DNA from: a bacterium
Lineage (GTDB): Bacteria; Patescibacteriota; Gracilibacteria; UBA4473
NCBI GenBank assembly: GCA_009995455.1
Contig: JAACPJ010000003.1
Coordinates: forward strand, 124,001-188,000
Direction of reading: 5' to 3'
Length of the DNA: 64,000 nt
Part shown: positions 1-13,210 of the stretch, piece by piece
How positions within the stretch are numbered: position 1 is the first letter of the stretch
Layout: each line of letters opens with the position of its first letter
The notes under the pieces: model-generated
The model's database searches: none
What the model saw: the letters and a program-made list of their open reading frames with translations, nothing else
What the model was told of the DNA's origin: nothing
Program-made: the position numbers and the translations under genes

Positions 1-78
1 GGCCAGCTGTTTGGTTCTTGAATCCACTTCTAGAAAGTGCGACACACCCCAGACAGGTTCTTTCACAAATCGGATGTA

Positions 79-3209
<3,131 letters not shown>

Positions 3210-3250
3210 ACATCCTGATTTTGAGAGATATTTGTTCTTCTCGAAATCTT

Positions 3251-3369
3251 GACGTTGGCATTTGGAGCGAAGGGGGTACACCTGTTCCCATTCCGAACAC
3301 AGCCGTTAAGTCCTTCAGCGCCGATGATACTTGGAGATAGTCCTGGGAAAGTAGGTCGATGCCAACGTT
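3251..3369 (+). rRNA. rrf: 5S ribosomal RNA (ends approximate)
   Basis: Terminal stem gacgttggca...tgccaacgtt; internal CCCATTCCGAACACAGCCGTTAAG and GGGAAAGTAGGTCGATGCC are typical 5S blocks. Confidence 0.95.
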
Positions 3370-3392
3370 AAGATTTTGATGAGAATCAACTA

Positions 3393-3420
3393 AGACACCT
3401 TTAATAGGTGTTTTTTTTTG
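3393..3420 (+). terminator. rRNA operon intrinsic terminator
   Basis: ACACCTttaatAGGTGT followed by a long T-run. Confidence 0.85.
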
Positions 3421-3435
3421 TTATAATTTGAGTAT

Positions 3436-4497
3436 ATGAAAAAGGCTAAATTGAATTTCGAGTTACTCGCTAACGTTTGTTTCGCTCCTGGGGCTCCTGG
3501 TTTTGAAGATCCTATTCGAAATTTAGTTTTAAAGCATTTATCTGGTTTAGTAGATTCGGTTTCGGTTGATAACATGGGAAATCTACTAGCAGTAAAAAAG
3601 GGTAAATCGCGTAAAAAGATTATGATAGCCGCTCATCTAGATGAACTTGGCTTTTTAGTGAGGCATATTGATGATAATGGTTTTATTCGATTTACCACTT
3701 TAGGTGGTTTTGACCCCAAGACGCTTAGTTCACAGCGAGTCTTAGTGCATGGATCTAATGAAGTGAAAGGAGTTATGGGAACGAAACCGATTCATAAAAT
3801 GTCGGCTGATGAAAGAGCGGCTGCCCCTAAATTAGAAGACTTTTTTATTGATACTGGGATGAGTAAAATGGATTTAGAGAAGATAGTTTCGGTAGGAGCT
3901 AGTGTCACCCGCCGTGGCGATTTGGAAGTTTTGGGTGATTGTTTGTGTGCTAAGAGCTTAGATAATCGAGTGGGAGTTTATATCCTGATTGAAGTTTTAA
4001 AGGCTTTAAAAGACGCACATTTGCCATGGGATTTTCACGCCGTTTTTACCGTTCAAGAAGAAGTGGGTTTACGTGGAGCGAAAGTGGTTGCGCATCATTT
4101 AAAGCCGGAAGTTGGTATAGGATTAGACACGACGGTTGCTTATGATACGCCTGAGGCACCGAATCAAGATGCAGGCACTCGCTTAGGGGATGGAGTTGGT
4201 ATCAAAGCCCTTGATAGTGGAGCCGTTGGTGATCGCCGACTCATAGATTTTTTACTTAGTCAGGCAAAGAAAGGTAAGATTAATCATCAACTGGCGGTTG
4301 TGCCAGGCGGTTCAAACGATACGGCCGCTATTCAATCAATGGTTCCTGGAGGAGCGATTACTGGGTCTATATGCATTCCAACCCGACACATCCACCAAAG
4401 CGTAGAGATGTGTAATACTAAAGATGTTTTGGATACGATTGATTTAGTAACTCAAACCGTTTTATCGGTTGATAAACTTTCTTTTAGGCACCTTTAA
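3436..4497 (+). CDS. M42-family metallopeptidase (glutamyl aminopeptidase/endoglucanase-like)
   Basis: AAHLDELGFLVRHI, SLDNRVGVYILIEVL, TVQEEVGLRGAK and PTRHIHQSVE motifs of M42 peptidases. Confidence 0.9.
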   Translation: MKKAKLNFELLANVCFAPGAPGFEDPIRNLVLKHLSGLVDSVSVDNMGNLLAVKKGKSRKKIMIAAHLDELGFLVRHIDDNGFIRFTTLGGFDPKTLSSQRVLVHGSNEVKGVMGTKPIHKMSADERAAAPKLEDFFIDTGMSKMDLEKIVSVGASVTRRGDLEVLGDCLCAKSLDNRVGVYILIEVLKALKDAHLPWDFHAVFTVQEEVGLRGAKVVAHHLKPEVGIGLDTTVAYDTPEAPNQDAGTRLGDGVGIKALDSGAVGDRRLIDFLLSQAKKGKINHQLAVVPGGSNDTAAIQSMVPGGAITGSICIPTRHIHQSVEMCNTKDVLDTIDLVTQTVLSVDKLSFRHL

Positions 4498-6224
4498 AGT
4501 TTTCGTTTGTACGGTACATACTGATTTAAAATATACCATTTAGGACGTTTCCAGGTTTGGTTAAAAGTTTTTTCATTTTGTTTTTTCACTTTTCCGGTTC
4601 TTTCATTGCCCTCTAGGAACAATACAAATTCTAATTCTTCATTGCCTTCTGTTTGTTCGCTGAATTTTTGGGCTAATTTATTGGGTCTAAAAACAGGGCG
4701 TCCATTTATAAGCTCTGTATCCAAATGCAAATTTTCCGCGCCAGCGTAAGCTTTGTAAATTACTTCTGAACATAAAAAGGCGTTGTCATTTCTAAAGTCG
4801 AAAGTGTAGTCATAGGGTTTGCCAACATAACTAAAAGCTCTTTCTATTGCTTTAAATTTTTCACTCTTGGTAACTTTGGGTCTTAAGACGGCCAAACAAT
4901 CACACAAGGCACTTTCTTCTACAATACTAATAATCACCCCCGTTCTTTTAGCTTCTATGATATTCGGCGAAAATCGTCCGATTTTTTGATTCATTTGTTG
5001 GAAAGTCTCGGGATATTGTTTTTTTAAGTGGGTTTTAGCGGATTGATTTTTTAGTTCTGATAAACCGCTAAATTTTTCATCAATTTGTTCTAAAGTTCCA
5101 GTATAGAATGCAAGATGAGTCCAAAAGCCAGGAATGCCTAAGTTGGTAGCGTGCCATTCTCGGCGCTGTAATAAAATGTCTCCCGGTTCTAGTTTATCTA
5201 AAAACGGGTTTAAAATTTTTGGCGTCAGTAAATAATCACGGTTGGCTGTACGCAAGTAACTAATTTTTTCGGCCGCGGTTTTTTGCAGTGGATACCAAGT
5301 TTGAAACGCTTTTTGTTCCATCACCTCAATCGGGTTGAGCAGCATCATTTTTGGAACGGATCTGATTTGGCTGTCTAAAAATTTTAATCCAGTGTTGATT
5401 AAGTTTAATAGTTTTTCTGGCTGTTTTTCATTGGGTCTTAAAAGGCTTAAATACGCTCTGCCTGCATTAAGCCGAATTAACGTTTTGGTATGGGTTAGTC
5501 TAAACTTTAAATGGCTGTAAATGTTTGCCGGAAGGGCGATGTTTTCGTTTGGGTGATTGAGGAATGTTGCCAAATTTTCATTATCGTTCACATTCCGGGT
5601 TAACGCTAAAATATTTTTATGCTGGGTAATTAAAGCCGCATAAGCGAGAACAAAGCAATTGGTGTGCAGCGTCGGGTTGCGCAACAAATCAATTTTGTAA
5701 AAAGCTCTATATCTTTGTTTGATTAGGTCGATTTCAAACGACACTTCAACAAATTGTTGCCACTGCTGTAGTAACTTTTCTCTTTTTAATTTTGATATCT
5801 GGCTTGGGTCAACGGTTTTCCAGTAACCGGTTTTTTTTACAATTCTTTCAAGTGTTTGATTTAGATAGACCAAATTATCTTCATCTTGATCGATCATACT
5901 TTTAATTTCTTCACCGGTCAGATTTTTGAGTGGCCCGGGTTCCCGAAAAATGAACTTATTAAAAATATACAGAAAGCCCGTTCCTCCCAGCAGCATGAAA
6001 GCGTATAAACCATACTCCGAGGCAATATTACCAAACCCTCTATCCTCCAAAAGGAGTAAATATCGCAGACTCAGCATTTCAAAAATAAAAAGAGCCAAAC
6101 TGAGACTTAAAAAACCAAGGGCTATGATTCTATGTCTTGGGTAAAAAGTACGAGTTGCCAGTATAATTAAGCCCACCGTGCTCAGCAGAACCGCGATCGC
6201 TAAACCCACTAAAATACTTTTCAT
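4494..6224 (-). CDS. Membrane protein with YiiX/YaeF-like permuted papain-fold (NlpC/P60-like) domain
   Basis: N-terminal TM helices; C-terminal PGDILLQRREWHATNLGIPGFWTHLAFYTG and NDNAFLCSEVIYKAY, giving the His and Cys boxes of permuted papain-like amidases. Confidence 0.7.
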   Translation of the reverse strand: MKSILVGLAIAVLLSTVGLIILATRTFYPRHRIIALGFLSLSLALFIFEMLSLRYLLLLEDRGFGNIASEYGLYAFMLLGGTGFLYIFNKFIFREPGPLKNLTGEEIKSMIDQDEDNLVYLNQTLERIVKKTGYWKTVDPSQISKLKREKLLQQWQQFVEVSFEIDLIKQRYRAFYKIDLLRNPTLHTNCFVLAYAALITQHKNILALTRNVNDNENLATFLNHPNENIALPANIYSHLKFRLTHTKTLIRLNAGRAYLSLLRPNEKQPEKLLNLINTGLKFLDSQIRSVPKMMLLNPIEVMEQKAFQTWYPLQKTAAEKISYLRTANRDYLLTPKILNPFLDKLEPGDILLQRREWHATNLGIPGFWTHLAFYTGTLEQIDEKFSGLSELKNQSAKTHLKKQYPETFQQMNQKIGRFSPNIIEAKRTGVIISIVEESALCDCLAVLRPKVTKSEKFKAIERAFSYVGKPYDYTFDFRNDNAFLCSEVIYKAYAGAENLHLDTELINGRPVFRPNKLAQKFSEQTEGNEELEFVLFLEGNERTGKVKKQNEKTFNQTWKRPKWYILNQYVPYKRKL

Positions 6225-6262
6225 TTGAAAAGATTATAAAGAATATGCCCAAACTTAACTAT

Positions 6263-6291
6263 AAAAAAACCACGGCCGGGCTCCGTGGTTT
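6263..6291 (-). terminator. Intrinsic terminator of the RRM gene
   Basis: CCACGGccgggctCCGTGG stem with a T-run in minus orientation. Confidence 0.7.
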
Positions 6292-6316
6292 TAGGTTTAA
6301 AATCTAAAGATTTTAA

Positions 6317-6577
6317 TTAGAACTCTTCACGAGGTCGAGCTTCGTTCACGAGCATATTTCGGCCCATAAAATCTTCTTCGTGTAGACCTTTGATCGCTGC
6401 TTGAGCGTCAGCGTCTTCTGCGAATTCAACAAAACCAAAACCGCGTGAACGACCTGGATTATCTCTTTCCATAATAATTACAGCGTCAGTAACTTCGCCG
6501 TAGGTTTCGAATTTTTGACGAAGATCGTCATTTGTAGCTTTCCAGCTAAGGTTTCCAACAAATAATTTGGTAGCCAT
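6317..6577 (-). CDS. RRM-domain RNA-binding protein (86 aa)
   Basis: RNP2 KLFVGNL and RNP1 RGFGFVEF. Confidence 0.95.
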   Translation of the reverse strand: MATKLFVGNLSWKATNDDLRQKFETYGEVTDAVIIMERDNPGRSRGFGFVEFAEDADAQAAIKGLHEEDFMGRNMLVNEARPREEF

Positions 6578-6734
6578 GTTTTAAGTAAAACTTAGTAAAT
6601 ATTGCAGTGGACTGAAAGCAAGGAACAAGTTTTACCCGGTAACTCAAGTCACGCTCTTCCCATCTCCTACAATTTAACGGTAAGGATGCCATTTAAAAAG
6701 TAAAGTTTTGCTTGTTCCTTTTTAAAGTCATAGA

Positions 6735-7574
6735 ATGATTAAAATGAAAAATAAAAAAACAATCGCCTTATTATTTACTTTATGTGTTCCGACTTTAACC
6801 CATGCGCTTTCGTTTGCGCCGGACACGATTTTTTTAACCGCCAATAACAAATCTGAGTGTTCGGCTATGGGGGGAACTTTTATGGAATGGTATGATGAAA
6901 CATACTGTACCAAGGAAGATGAGCTTTCAGTGTTTATGGATGTAAACCAACGGCACGCTCATTCTGAAGCTATTGCTTATGTAAAATCAAACGGCATTGT
7001 TAGTGGCTACGCCGATGGTACTTTTCGTCCTAATCAAATCGTAAACCGGGTGGAGCTTCTAAAAATATTAGTTGAGGCGGAATATCGGCAAACGCCTGAA
7101 TGTAAACGCGCTTTTTCTTATACCGATACAATACCAGAGGCTTGGTACAAACGTTATGTTCAAGTTTCTTCTTGTCTTGATATAGTGGGGGGATATCCAG
7201 ATGGATCTCTTAAACCCGATCAAGGAGTGTCGGTCACAGAGGCCAGCAAAATGATTTCAAATGCATTCCAGTTTGAAAACAATACCAAGAGTGATGTTTG
7301 GTACGAAGGCTTTATCAATAATTTAGCTATTCGAGGGGCACTACCAACGACGATTGAAAACATTGAATCGGCATTAACACGTGGGCAAGTGGCTGAAATT
7401 ATCTATCGATTAAAATCTGGTAAAACTAAACTAGCGACTCATACGCTCACCAGCCTGCGTTTAGCGGGAGGCACCTTAGATTCTTCTGCCATTATTCCAG
7501 AAGATTTAGATCTTAATGCTGAGTTAGACGCTTTTATGGAAGAAATGGGTGATGACGAGATGATGGATAACTAA
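6735..7574 (+). CDS. SLH-domain surface protein
   Basis: Signal peptide; AIAYVKSNGIVSGYADGTFRPNQIVNRVELLKIL and VGGYPDGSLKPDQGVSVTEASKMI SLH repeats. Confidence 0.9.
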   Translation: MIKMKNKKTIALLFTLCVPTLTHALSFAPDTIFLTANNKSECSAMGGTFMEWYDETYCTKEDELSVFMDVNQRHAHSEAIAYVKSNGIVSGYADGTFRPNQIVNRVELLKILVEAEYRQTPECKRAFSYTDTIPEAWYKRYVQVSSCLDIVGGYPDGSLKPDQGVSVTEASKMISNAFQFENNTKSDVWYEGFINNLAIRGALPTTIENIESALTRGQVAEIIYRLKSGKTKLATHTLTSLRLAGGTLDSSAIIPEDLDLNAELDAFMEEMGDDEMMDN

Positions 7575-7586
7575 GCGATTTAGCCT

Positions 7587-8285
7587 ATGAAACTTTTTTC
7601 AACTTTAGCTATTGGTTTATTGGGTATTGTTAACACCGCAAATGCGCAATTTGCGGATGTTTCGGGTTTTAATCCTCATGCTGATGCGATTGCTTATGTT
7701 CAAGCTGAAGGCATTGTTGCGGGCTATGCGGATGGAACTTTTAAACCGAATGACACTATTAACCGTGCCGAATTGGTGAAGATTATTGTCGAGAGTAGTG
7801 GCCGACCAGCAAATTGTGAAACGAGCTTTAGTTATATTGATGTGCCGGTGGGTGCTTGGTATTTGGATTACTTAGATAACGCTCGTTGTTTAGGGGTGGT
7901 TGGTGGGTATCCAGATAATACATTTAAACCGGGGAATGCGGTTTTGATGACAGAAGCGGCCAAGATTATTTCGAAGGGTTTGAACTTGCCGGTTGCCGAA
8001 AGTAATGGGGCATGGTTTGAAAGCTTTATTAATTATCTTGCGAGTAAAAATGCGATTCCATTAGACATAAATTCCATTGATTCAGAGCTGACTCGTGGCC
8101 AGATGGCTGAAATTATTTTTCGTTTAAAAACAGGCAATACCTCATTTCAAAGCCACACATTACAAAGTTTAATGCTGGGGCAAAGTAACTCACTAGATGC
8201 CCAAGTTGATTTGGATTTTGAAGCAGAATTAAACGCATTGTTAGAAATGCTTTCAGAAGAAGGCTTGATGGAAATTGATCAATAA
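7587..8285 (+). CDS. SLH-domain surface protein, paralogue of the upstream gene
   Basis: AIAYVQAEGIVAGYADGTFKPNDTINRAELVKII; same architecture as 6735-7574. Confidence 0.9.
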   Translation: MKLFSTLAIGLLGIVNTANAQFADVSGFNPHADAIAYVQAEGIVAGYADGTFKPNDTINRAELVKIIVESSGRPANCETSFSYIDVPVGAWYLDYLDNARCLGVVGGYPDNTFKPGNAVLMTEAAKIISKGLNLPVAESNGAWFESFINYLASKNAIPLDINSIDSELTRGQMAEIIFRLKTGNTSFQSHTLQSLMLGQSNSLDAQVDLDFEAELNALLEMLSEEGLMEIDQ

Positions 8286-8330
8286 TCGCCTTCGTTGATT
8301 AAAGTTTGCCATTAAGCATAATAGCGATCC

Positions 8331-10058
8331 ATGTTGCAAGCCACTGCCCTCAAAATTCTTAAAGCCGGACAAAACGTTTTTTTGACCGGTTCGGCTGGAG
8401 CCGGAAAAACGTATTTACTGAACCAGTATATTGCTTATTTGAGGGAGCACGGTATTACCGTGGCCGTAACGGCATCTACTGGGATTGCGGCCACTCATAT
8501 TGGAGGGCAAACCATTCATTCTTGGTGTGGACTGGGGATTAAAGATTTTATTACCCAGCAAGATTTAGAAAAAATCGCTAAACGGAAACCAGTGCGTGAT
8601 CGTCTGCAGAAAGTACAGGTTTTGGTGATTGATGAAATCTCGATGCTTTCGAAAGATAATTTAGCGGGCGTAAACCAAATCTTACAGTATTTTAAACAAT
8701 CAAATGCGGCTTTTGGCGGTATTCAAGTGATTTTTTGTGGCGACTTTTTTCAGTTGCCCCCCGTAAGCAAAGAACGGCGCCCTAGTTTTGAGCGATTAGC
8801 TTTTATGAGTCCGGCTTGGGTCGAAGCCCAATTACAAATTTGTTACCTGACTGAACAGTTTCGAGCTGGTGATTCTGATTTAATCAATGTGCTAAACGAA
8901 ATTCGCTCGGGTGATTTTTCAGATAGCAGTCAAGATTTACTGTGGGAAAAACTAGAACAAAGCGCGGAACATCCACCCGATAGTTCTATTATAAAACTTT
9001 ATACGCACAATGCGGATGTCGATAGCGTAAATGCCGAAGCTTTAAAAGCCTTGGAGGCGGATAAAGAATTTTTTTACGCGACCACCACCGGCGATAAAAC
9101 TTTGGTAGAAACGCTTAGAAAATCAGTCTTAGCGCCAGATGACCTGGTTTTAAAAGTTGGGGCGAATGTCATGTTTGTAAAAAATAATTACGAAGCGGGA
9201 TATATGAACGGGACGCTGGGAACGGTGACGGGTTTCTCGAAAGATGGCTGGCCATTGGTGACAACGTTTGAAGACGAGCAAATCGAAGCCAAACCGGCGG
9301 AATGGAGTGTGGTGAATGAATTTAATCAACCCGTCGCCAGTTACGCACAAGTGCCTTTGCGGCTGGCTTGGGCCATAACGGTGCATAAGTCACAGGGCAT
9401 GACGCTTGATGCAGCGGCGATGGATTTAAGTCGGACCTTTGAGCCTGGTCAGGGTTACGTGGCCTTGAGTCGAGTTAAAAGTTGGTCTGGGCTAAAGTTA
9501 CTGGGGTGTAATCAAAATGCTTTACTTGTGGATCCTTTGGTTTTAAAAGCCGATGCCCGGTTTCAAGAACTATCGGATGAAGGAGAAGTGGCATTTGGTA
9601 AAATTCCGGATGATCAGTTGAACATTATTTTTGATCAGTTTGTTTTCCGCACTGGTGGAACCTCTGACCCGATGCAGATGGAATTTAACCGTCAAAAAGC
9701 CGCGCAACCGATTGTGGTTAATAAGGCTTCAAAGGTTTCTACTTATGATCAAACTAAAGTGCTCATCAAAGCGGGTAAAAATTTAACCGAAATCGCTACC
9801 GCCCGTGAGTTAAGCGAAGGCACTATTATTACCCACATCGAAAAAATAATTAAAGAGGACCCGCAATTAGACTGTTCTGCTTTGCGTCCAGATGAATCCT
9901 TAATTACAATAGTTTATACAACGGTAGAAAAACTAAAACAAAATGCAATTGAAGCCGACTACGACTCCGATGGACGATTGAAATTGGGCTTAATTCACCG
10001 TGAGTTAAGCGGGGAACTTTCTTACGATACTTTAAAGCTGATTCTGCTATTTATATAA
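8331..10058 (+). CDS. PIF1/RecD-like helicase with C-terminal HTH-like region
   Basis: Walker A GSAGAGKTYLL, VLVIDEISML, CGDFFQLPPV, AWAITVHKSQGMT, YVALSRV; C-terminal helicase-associated HTH-like LIKAGKNLTEIATARELSEGTIITHI. Confidence 0.9.
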   Translation: MLQATALKILKAGQNVFLTGSAGAGKTYLLNQYIAYLREHGITVAVTASTGIAATHIGGQTIHSWCGLGIKDFITQQDLEKIAKRKPVRDRLQKVQVLVIDEISMLSKDNLAGVNQILQYFKQSNAAFGGIQVIFCGDFFQLPPVSKERRPSFERLAFMSPAWVEAQLQICYLTEQFRAGDSDLINVLNEIRSGDFSDSSQDLLWEKLEQSAEHPPDSSIIKLYTHNADVDSVNAEALKALEADKEFFYATTTGDKTLVETLRKSVLAPDDLVLKVGANVMFVKNNYEAGYMNGTLGTVTGFSKDGWPLVTTFEDEQIEAKPAEWSVVNEFNQPVASYAQVPLRLAWAITVHKSQGMTLDAAAMDLSRTFEPGQGYVALSRVKSWSGLKLLGCNQNALLVDPLVLKADARFQELSDEGEVAFGKIPDDQLNIIFDQFVFRTGGTSDPMQMEFNRQKAAQPIVVNKASKVSTYDQTKVLIKAGKNLTEIATARELSEGTIITHIEKIIKEDPQLDCSALRPDESLITIVYTTVEKLKQNAIEADYDSDGRLKLGLIHRELSGELSYDTLKLILLFI

Positions 10059-10174
10059 AAATACTTAAATAGTTATTTTTAAATACATTTATAATTAAGG
10101 TTGCAGCAATATGTTTGCAATATCTTTTTTTTTAATTACAATTTGTTTGTTATTTATTTATTAACCCCATAAAA

Positions 10175-12463
10175 ATGACGACTTGGTTATCGAAAATGGG
10201 AGCCAGTGCCCTCATGCTGAGTATTTCAGCTGTGGCTATGGCTCAGTCTTCGACCAATACTATTACTCAAAACGTAGTAGAGGTGGAAGTTTTTTCAACG
10301 CTGGAAGCAGCGGTGATAAAAGCTGATTTAGCAACGACGCTAAGCGGCGATGGTAAATTCACGGTGTTCGCACCAGACGACAGCGCCTTTTCTATGGCGG
10401 GAGATGCCGCGACGGCTTTAATGGCTGATGGCATGGAAGTTTCACTTAAAAATGTGCTTCTGTATCACGTAGTTCCCGGTGAAATCATGGCGGAAGATTT
10501 GGTAGACGGTCAAATGATTGAAACCCTTCAAGGTCAAAAACTTGAAGTCGATATCAATGGTTCAACGGTTATGATTGGTGGCGCTACGGTTGTGACGTCA
10601 GATATTGCTTCAAGCAATGGACTGATTCACCGAATCAACAAAGTTCTTATGCCAACGGCGGCGGATGAACTAACGGTGACTGAAAACATTGTTTTCCGAC
10701 CTTACCTAAACACTTTGGAAGCCGCTGTTATTCGAACAGACCTGGCTGACATGTTTAATGGTGACGCAGAATACACGGTTTTTGCTCCGGATGACGCGGC
10801 TTTTACAGCTGCAGGATCAGCCGCAACGGCTTTAATGGCTGACGGAATGGAAGTTTCACTTCGTAACGTTTTACAATACCACGTGGTAGCTGGAAAAGTT
10901 ATGTCTGATGATCTTACCGATGGTCAAATGATTGAAACCGTTCAAGGTCAAAAACTTGAAGTTGATATTAACGGTTCTGAAATTCGAGTTGGCGGCGCGC
11001 TTATTACAAATCCAAATGTAATGGCAAGCAATGGTGTTCTTCACCGATTGAATGCCGTGCTTATGCCTCCAAGTACAGAAGAGATGACTATTGCTGATAT
11101 CGTAATGGGCGTTTCTGATTTCTCTACTCTTGAAGGGGCTTTGAAAAAAGCTAACTTGGCTTCTACTTTTGCTGGTTCTGATGAATACACCGTATTCGCT
11201 CCAGATAATATGGCTTTTACTGAAGCAGGAACTGCTGCTGAAAATCTTATGATGGACGGTATGGAGTCTGATTTATCTGCGGTTCTACAATACCATGTAG
11301 TGGCTGGTAGTGTTATGGCGGAAGATCTTGAAGACGGTCAAATGATCGAAACTTTAAACGGTGCAAAATTAATGGTAGAAATCGATGGTGATAAAGTCAT
11401 GATCGACGGTGCCCAAATTACTATGGCTGATGTGCCAGCTTCAAACGGTGTTATTCACCGAATTGATGCGGTGTTAATGCCTGGTACAAACATGGAAGAA
11501 ACAATCGATCACTCTGATCAAACTATTGCTGAAGTAGTAATGGCCTTAGACGATTTCTCTACACTTGAAGCGGCTTTAACTCAAGCTAACCTTGTGGCTA
11601 CGTTTAACGGTAACACTAAGTACACGGTGTTTGCTCCAGATAACATGGCTTTTGCTGATGTTGAAGGAGACGTTAACGCTTTACTTGAACCTGGAATGGA
11701 AGCCGAACTGGCTAAAGTTCTTACTTACCACGTTGTACAAGGTACGGTTATGGCAGCTGATTTAACAGATGGCATGATGGTTGATACACTTAATGGTCAA
11801 CAATTATTGGTGACGATTAACGCTGAAAACGAAGTTCGAATTAACGGCGCCCTAGTAACTATGGCTGACGTTCAAACGAAAAACGGTATTATTCACCGAA
11901 TTGATGCGGTTTTACTGCCTCAAGTAATGGAAGTGCCAGAAATGCCTTTCAATGATATTACAGTTGATAACGATGTTGACGCTATTACAGAATTAAAAGC
12001 TCGAGGTATTATTGAAGGTTACCCAGATGGTTCTTACCGTCCGGCTAACAGCATCAACCGAGCTGAATTCATAAAAATTATTATGGAAGCCGAATTGGAT
12101 GATGAAGATATCTACGGTTCAAGTTGTTTTCCTGATGTAAATGACGAATGGTACGCGCCATACATTTGTACGGCTAAACGAATGGGAATCATTGAAGGTT
12201 ACCCAGACGGTACTTTTAACCCAGCCGGTGATATTCGAATGACAGAAGCTTACAAAATTATTGCTGAAACAATGTTTGAAACTCGAATTGGAGATGAAGG
12301 TTCTCTTTGGTACGACAAATACGTAGACGTTGCTATGGATCACGGTTTCTACCTTGGTCAAGACGTTGAAGTAGGCGCTCAAACTTCACGTGAACAAATG
12401 GCTACCATGATCTATGGTGCTCTAATGGACAAAGCGGACAACATGCCTGAAAACCAAAACTAG
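10175..12463 (+). CDS. Secreted protein with four fasciclin (FAS1) domains plus C-terminal SLH domains
   Basis: Four repeats of FSTLEAALxxA...YTVFAPDxxAF...VLxYHVVxGxVMAxDLxDGQMIETLxG...ASNGxIHRIDAVLMP, then RGIIEGYPDGSYRPANSINRAEFIKII SLH repeats. Confidence 0.95.
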   Translation: MTTWLSKMGASALMLSISAVAMAQSSTNTITQNVVEVEVFSTLEAAVIKADLATTLSGDGKFTVFAPDDSAFSMAGDAATALMADGMEVSLKNVLLYHVVPGEIMAEDLVDGQMIETLQGQKLEVDINGSTVMIGGATVVTSDIASSNGLIHRINKVLMPTAADELTVTENIVFRPYLNTLEAAVIRTDLADMFNGDAEYTVFAPDDAAFTAAGSAATALMADGMEVSLRNVLQYHVVAGKVMSDDLTDGQMIETVQGQKLEVDINGSEIRVGGALITNPNVMASNGVLHRLNAVLMPPSTEEMTIADIVMGVSDFSTLEGALKKANLASTFAGSDEYTVFAPDNMAFTEAGTAAENLMMDGMESDLSAVLQYHVVAGSVMAEDLEDGQMIETLNGAKLMVEIDGDKVMIDGAQITMADVPASNGVIHRIDAVLMPGTNMEETIDHSDQTIAEVVMALDDFSTLEAALTQANLVATFNGNTKYTVFAPDNMAFADVEGDVNALLEPGMEAELAKVLTYHVVQGTVMAADLTDGMMVDTLNGQQLLVTINAENEVRINGALVTMADVQTKNGIIHRIDAVLLPQVMEVPEMPFNDITVDNDVDAITELKARGIIEGYPDGSYRPANSINRAEFIKIIMEAELDDEDIYGSSCFPDVNDEWYAPYICTAKRMGIIEGYPDGTFNPAGDIRMTEAYKIIAETMFETRIGDEGSLWYDKYVDVAMDHGFYLGQDVEVGAQTSREQMATMIYGALMDKADNMPENQN

Positions 12464-12500
12464 ATTTCATTCTGAAATTCGCCATTGGTTAAAAATATTA

Positions 12501-12530
12501 AACCCCCGTCAGTGATGACGGGGGTTTTTT
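12501..12530 (+). terminator. Intrinsic terminator
   Basis: AACCCCCGTCagtgatGACGGGGGTTTTTT. Confidence 0.9.
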
Positions 12531-12537
12531 AGAACTC

Positions 12538-12581
12538 GATCCCGGGATGAGCCCATTCGCTGTGAATTACATCCCGGGATC
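12538..12581. repeat. REP/MITE-like palindromic unit, copy 1
   Basis: GATCCCGGGATGAGCCCATTCGCTGTGAATTACATCCCGGGATC: perfect 12-bp terminal inverted repeats; near-identical copy at 13211. Confidence 0.75.
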
Positions 12582-12635
12582 GCCAAGCCTGAATAAAGGG
12601 TTTTTGTTTAAGAGAGAAAGGTATGGTAGAATGAT

Positions 12636-13160
12636 TTGATGGAAAATTATTTAGTCATTTTTGCTTTGGTTCTAGTCGGCCTCGTTTATCTAGGGTTTTT
12701 GTATTTTCAAAAAAAGCAGAAAGATAAAACAACCGCTGATAAATTTAGAGAGGCTTATTATTTGAAAAATTCTTTAATGGATAAATATGAGAGAGCTTTT
12801 TATGAATCACTTAAAAGGCAGTTGCCAGTTAATTTAACTATTTTTACCAAAGTTCGGATTGAAGATTTTGTCGGTGTGAAAAAGCAAATTAAAGAACGCG
12901 CCAAGTTTCGCGGATATATTCGTTCTAGGCATTTGGATTTTTTAATCTGTGATAGTTATATGAAGCCCGTATTAGCCATTGAACTAGATGGTAGCTCGCA
13001 TAAAAGCCAAAAAGCACAGCAGACGGATCAGCGAAAGAACCAGATTTGTGAAGCGGTTGGCTTGCCACTAGAGCGAGTAAAGGTTGGTAGTAATTATGTG
13101 GCTGAATCTTTAAAAATTAGAAATTTACTGGTTGCTCCAGAAGCGAACGAAAATATTTAA
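12636..13160 (+). CDS. DUF2726 domain protein with N-terminal TM
   Basis: LDFLICDSYMKPVLAIELDGSSHKSQKAQQTDQRKNQICEAVGLPLERV, a DUF2726/endonuclease-like core. Confidence 0.8.
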   Translation: MMENYLVIFALVLVGLVYLGFLYFQKKQKDKTTADKFREAYYLKNSLMDKYERAFYESLKRQLPVNLTIFTKVRIEDFVGVKKQIKERAKFRGYIRSRHLDFLICDSYMKPVLAIELDGSSHKSQKAQQTDQRKNQICEAVGLPLERVKVGSNYVAESLKIRNLLVAPEANENI

Positions 13161-13165
13161 ATCTC

Positions 13166-13186
13166 ATCCTGAATTTGTTTCAGGAT
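13166..13186. repeat. Short palindromic unit ATCCTGAA-n5-TTCAGGAT
   Basis: atcctgaatttgtttcaggat directly after the DUF2726 stop codon; 8-bp stem; resembles REP-type units. Confidence 0.55.
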
Positions 13187-13210
13187 CTTCGATATTCGGC
13201 TTCTAATACT

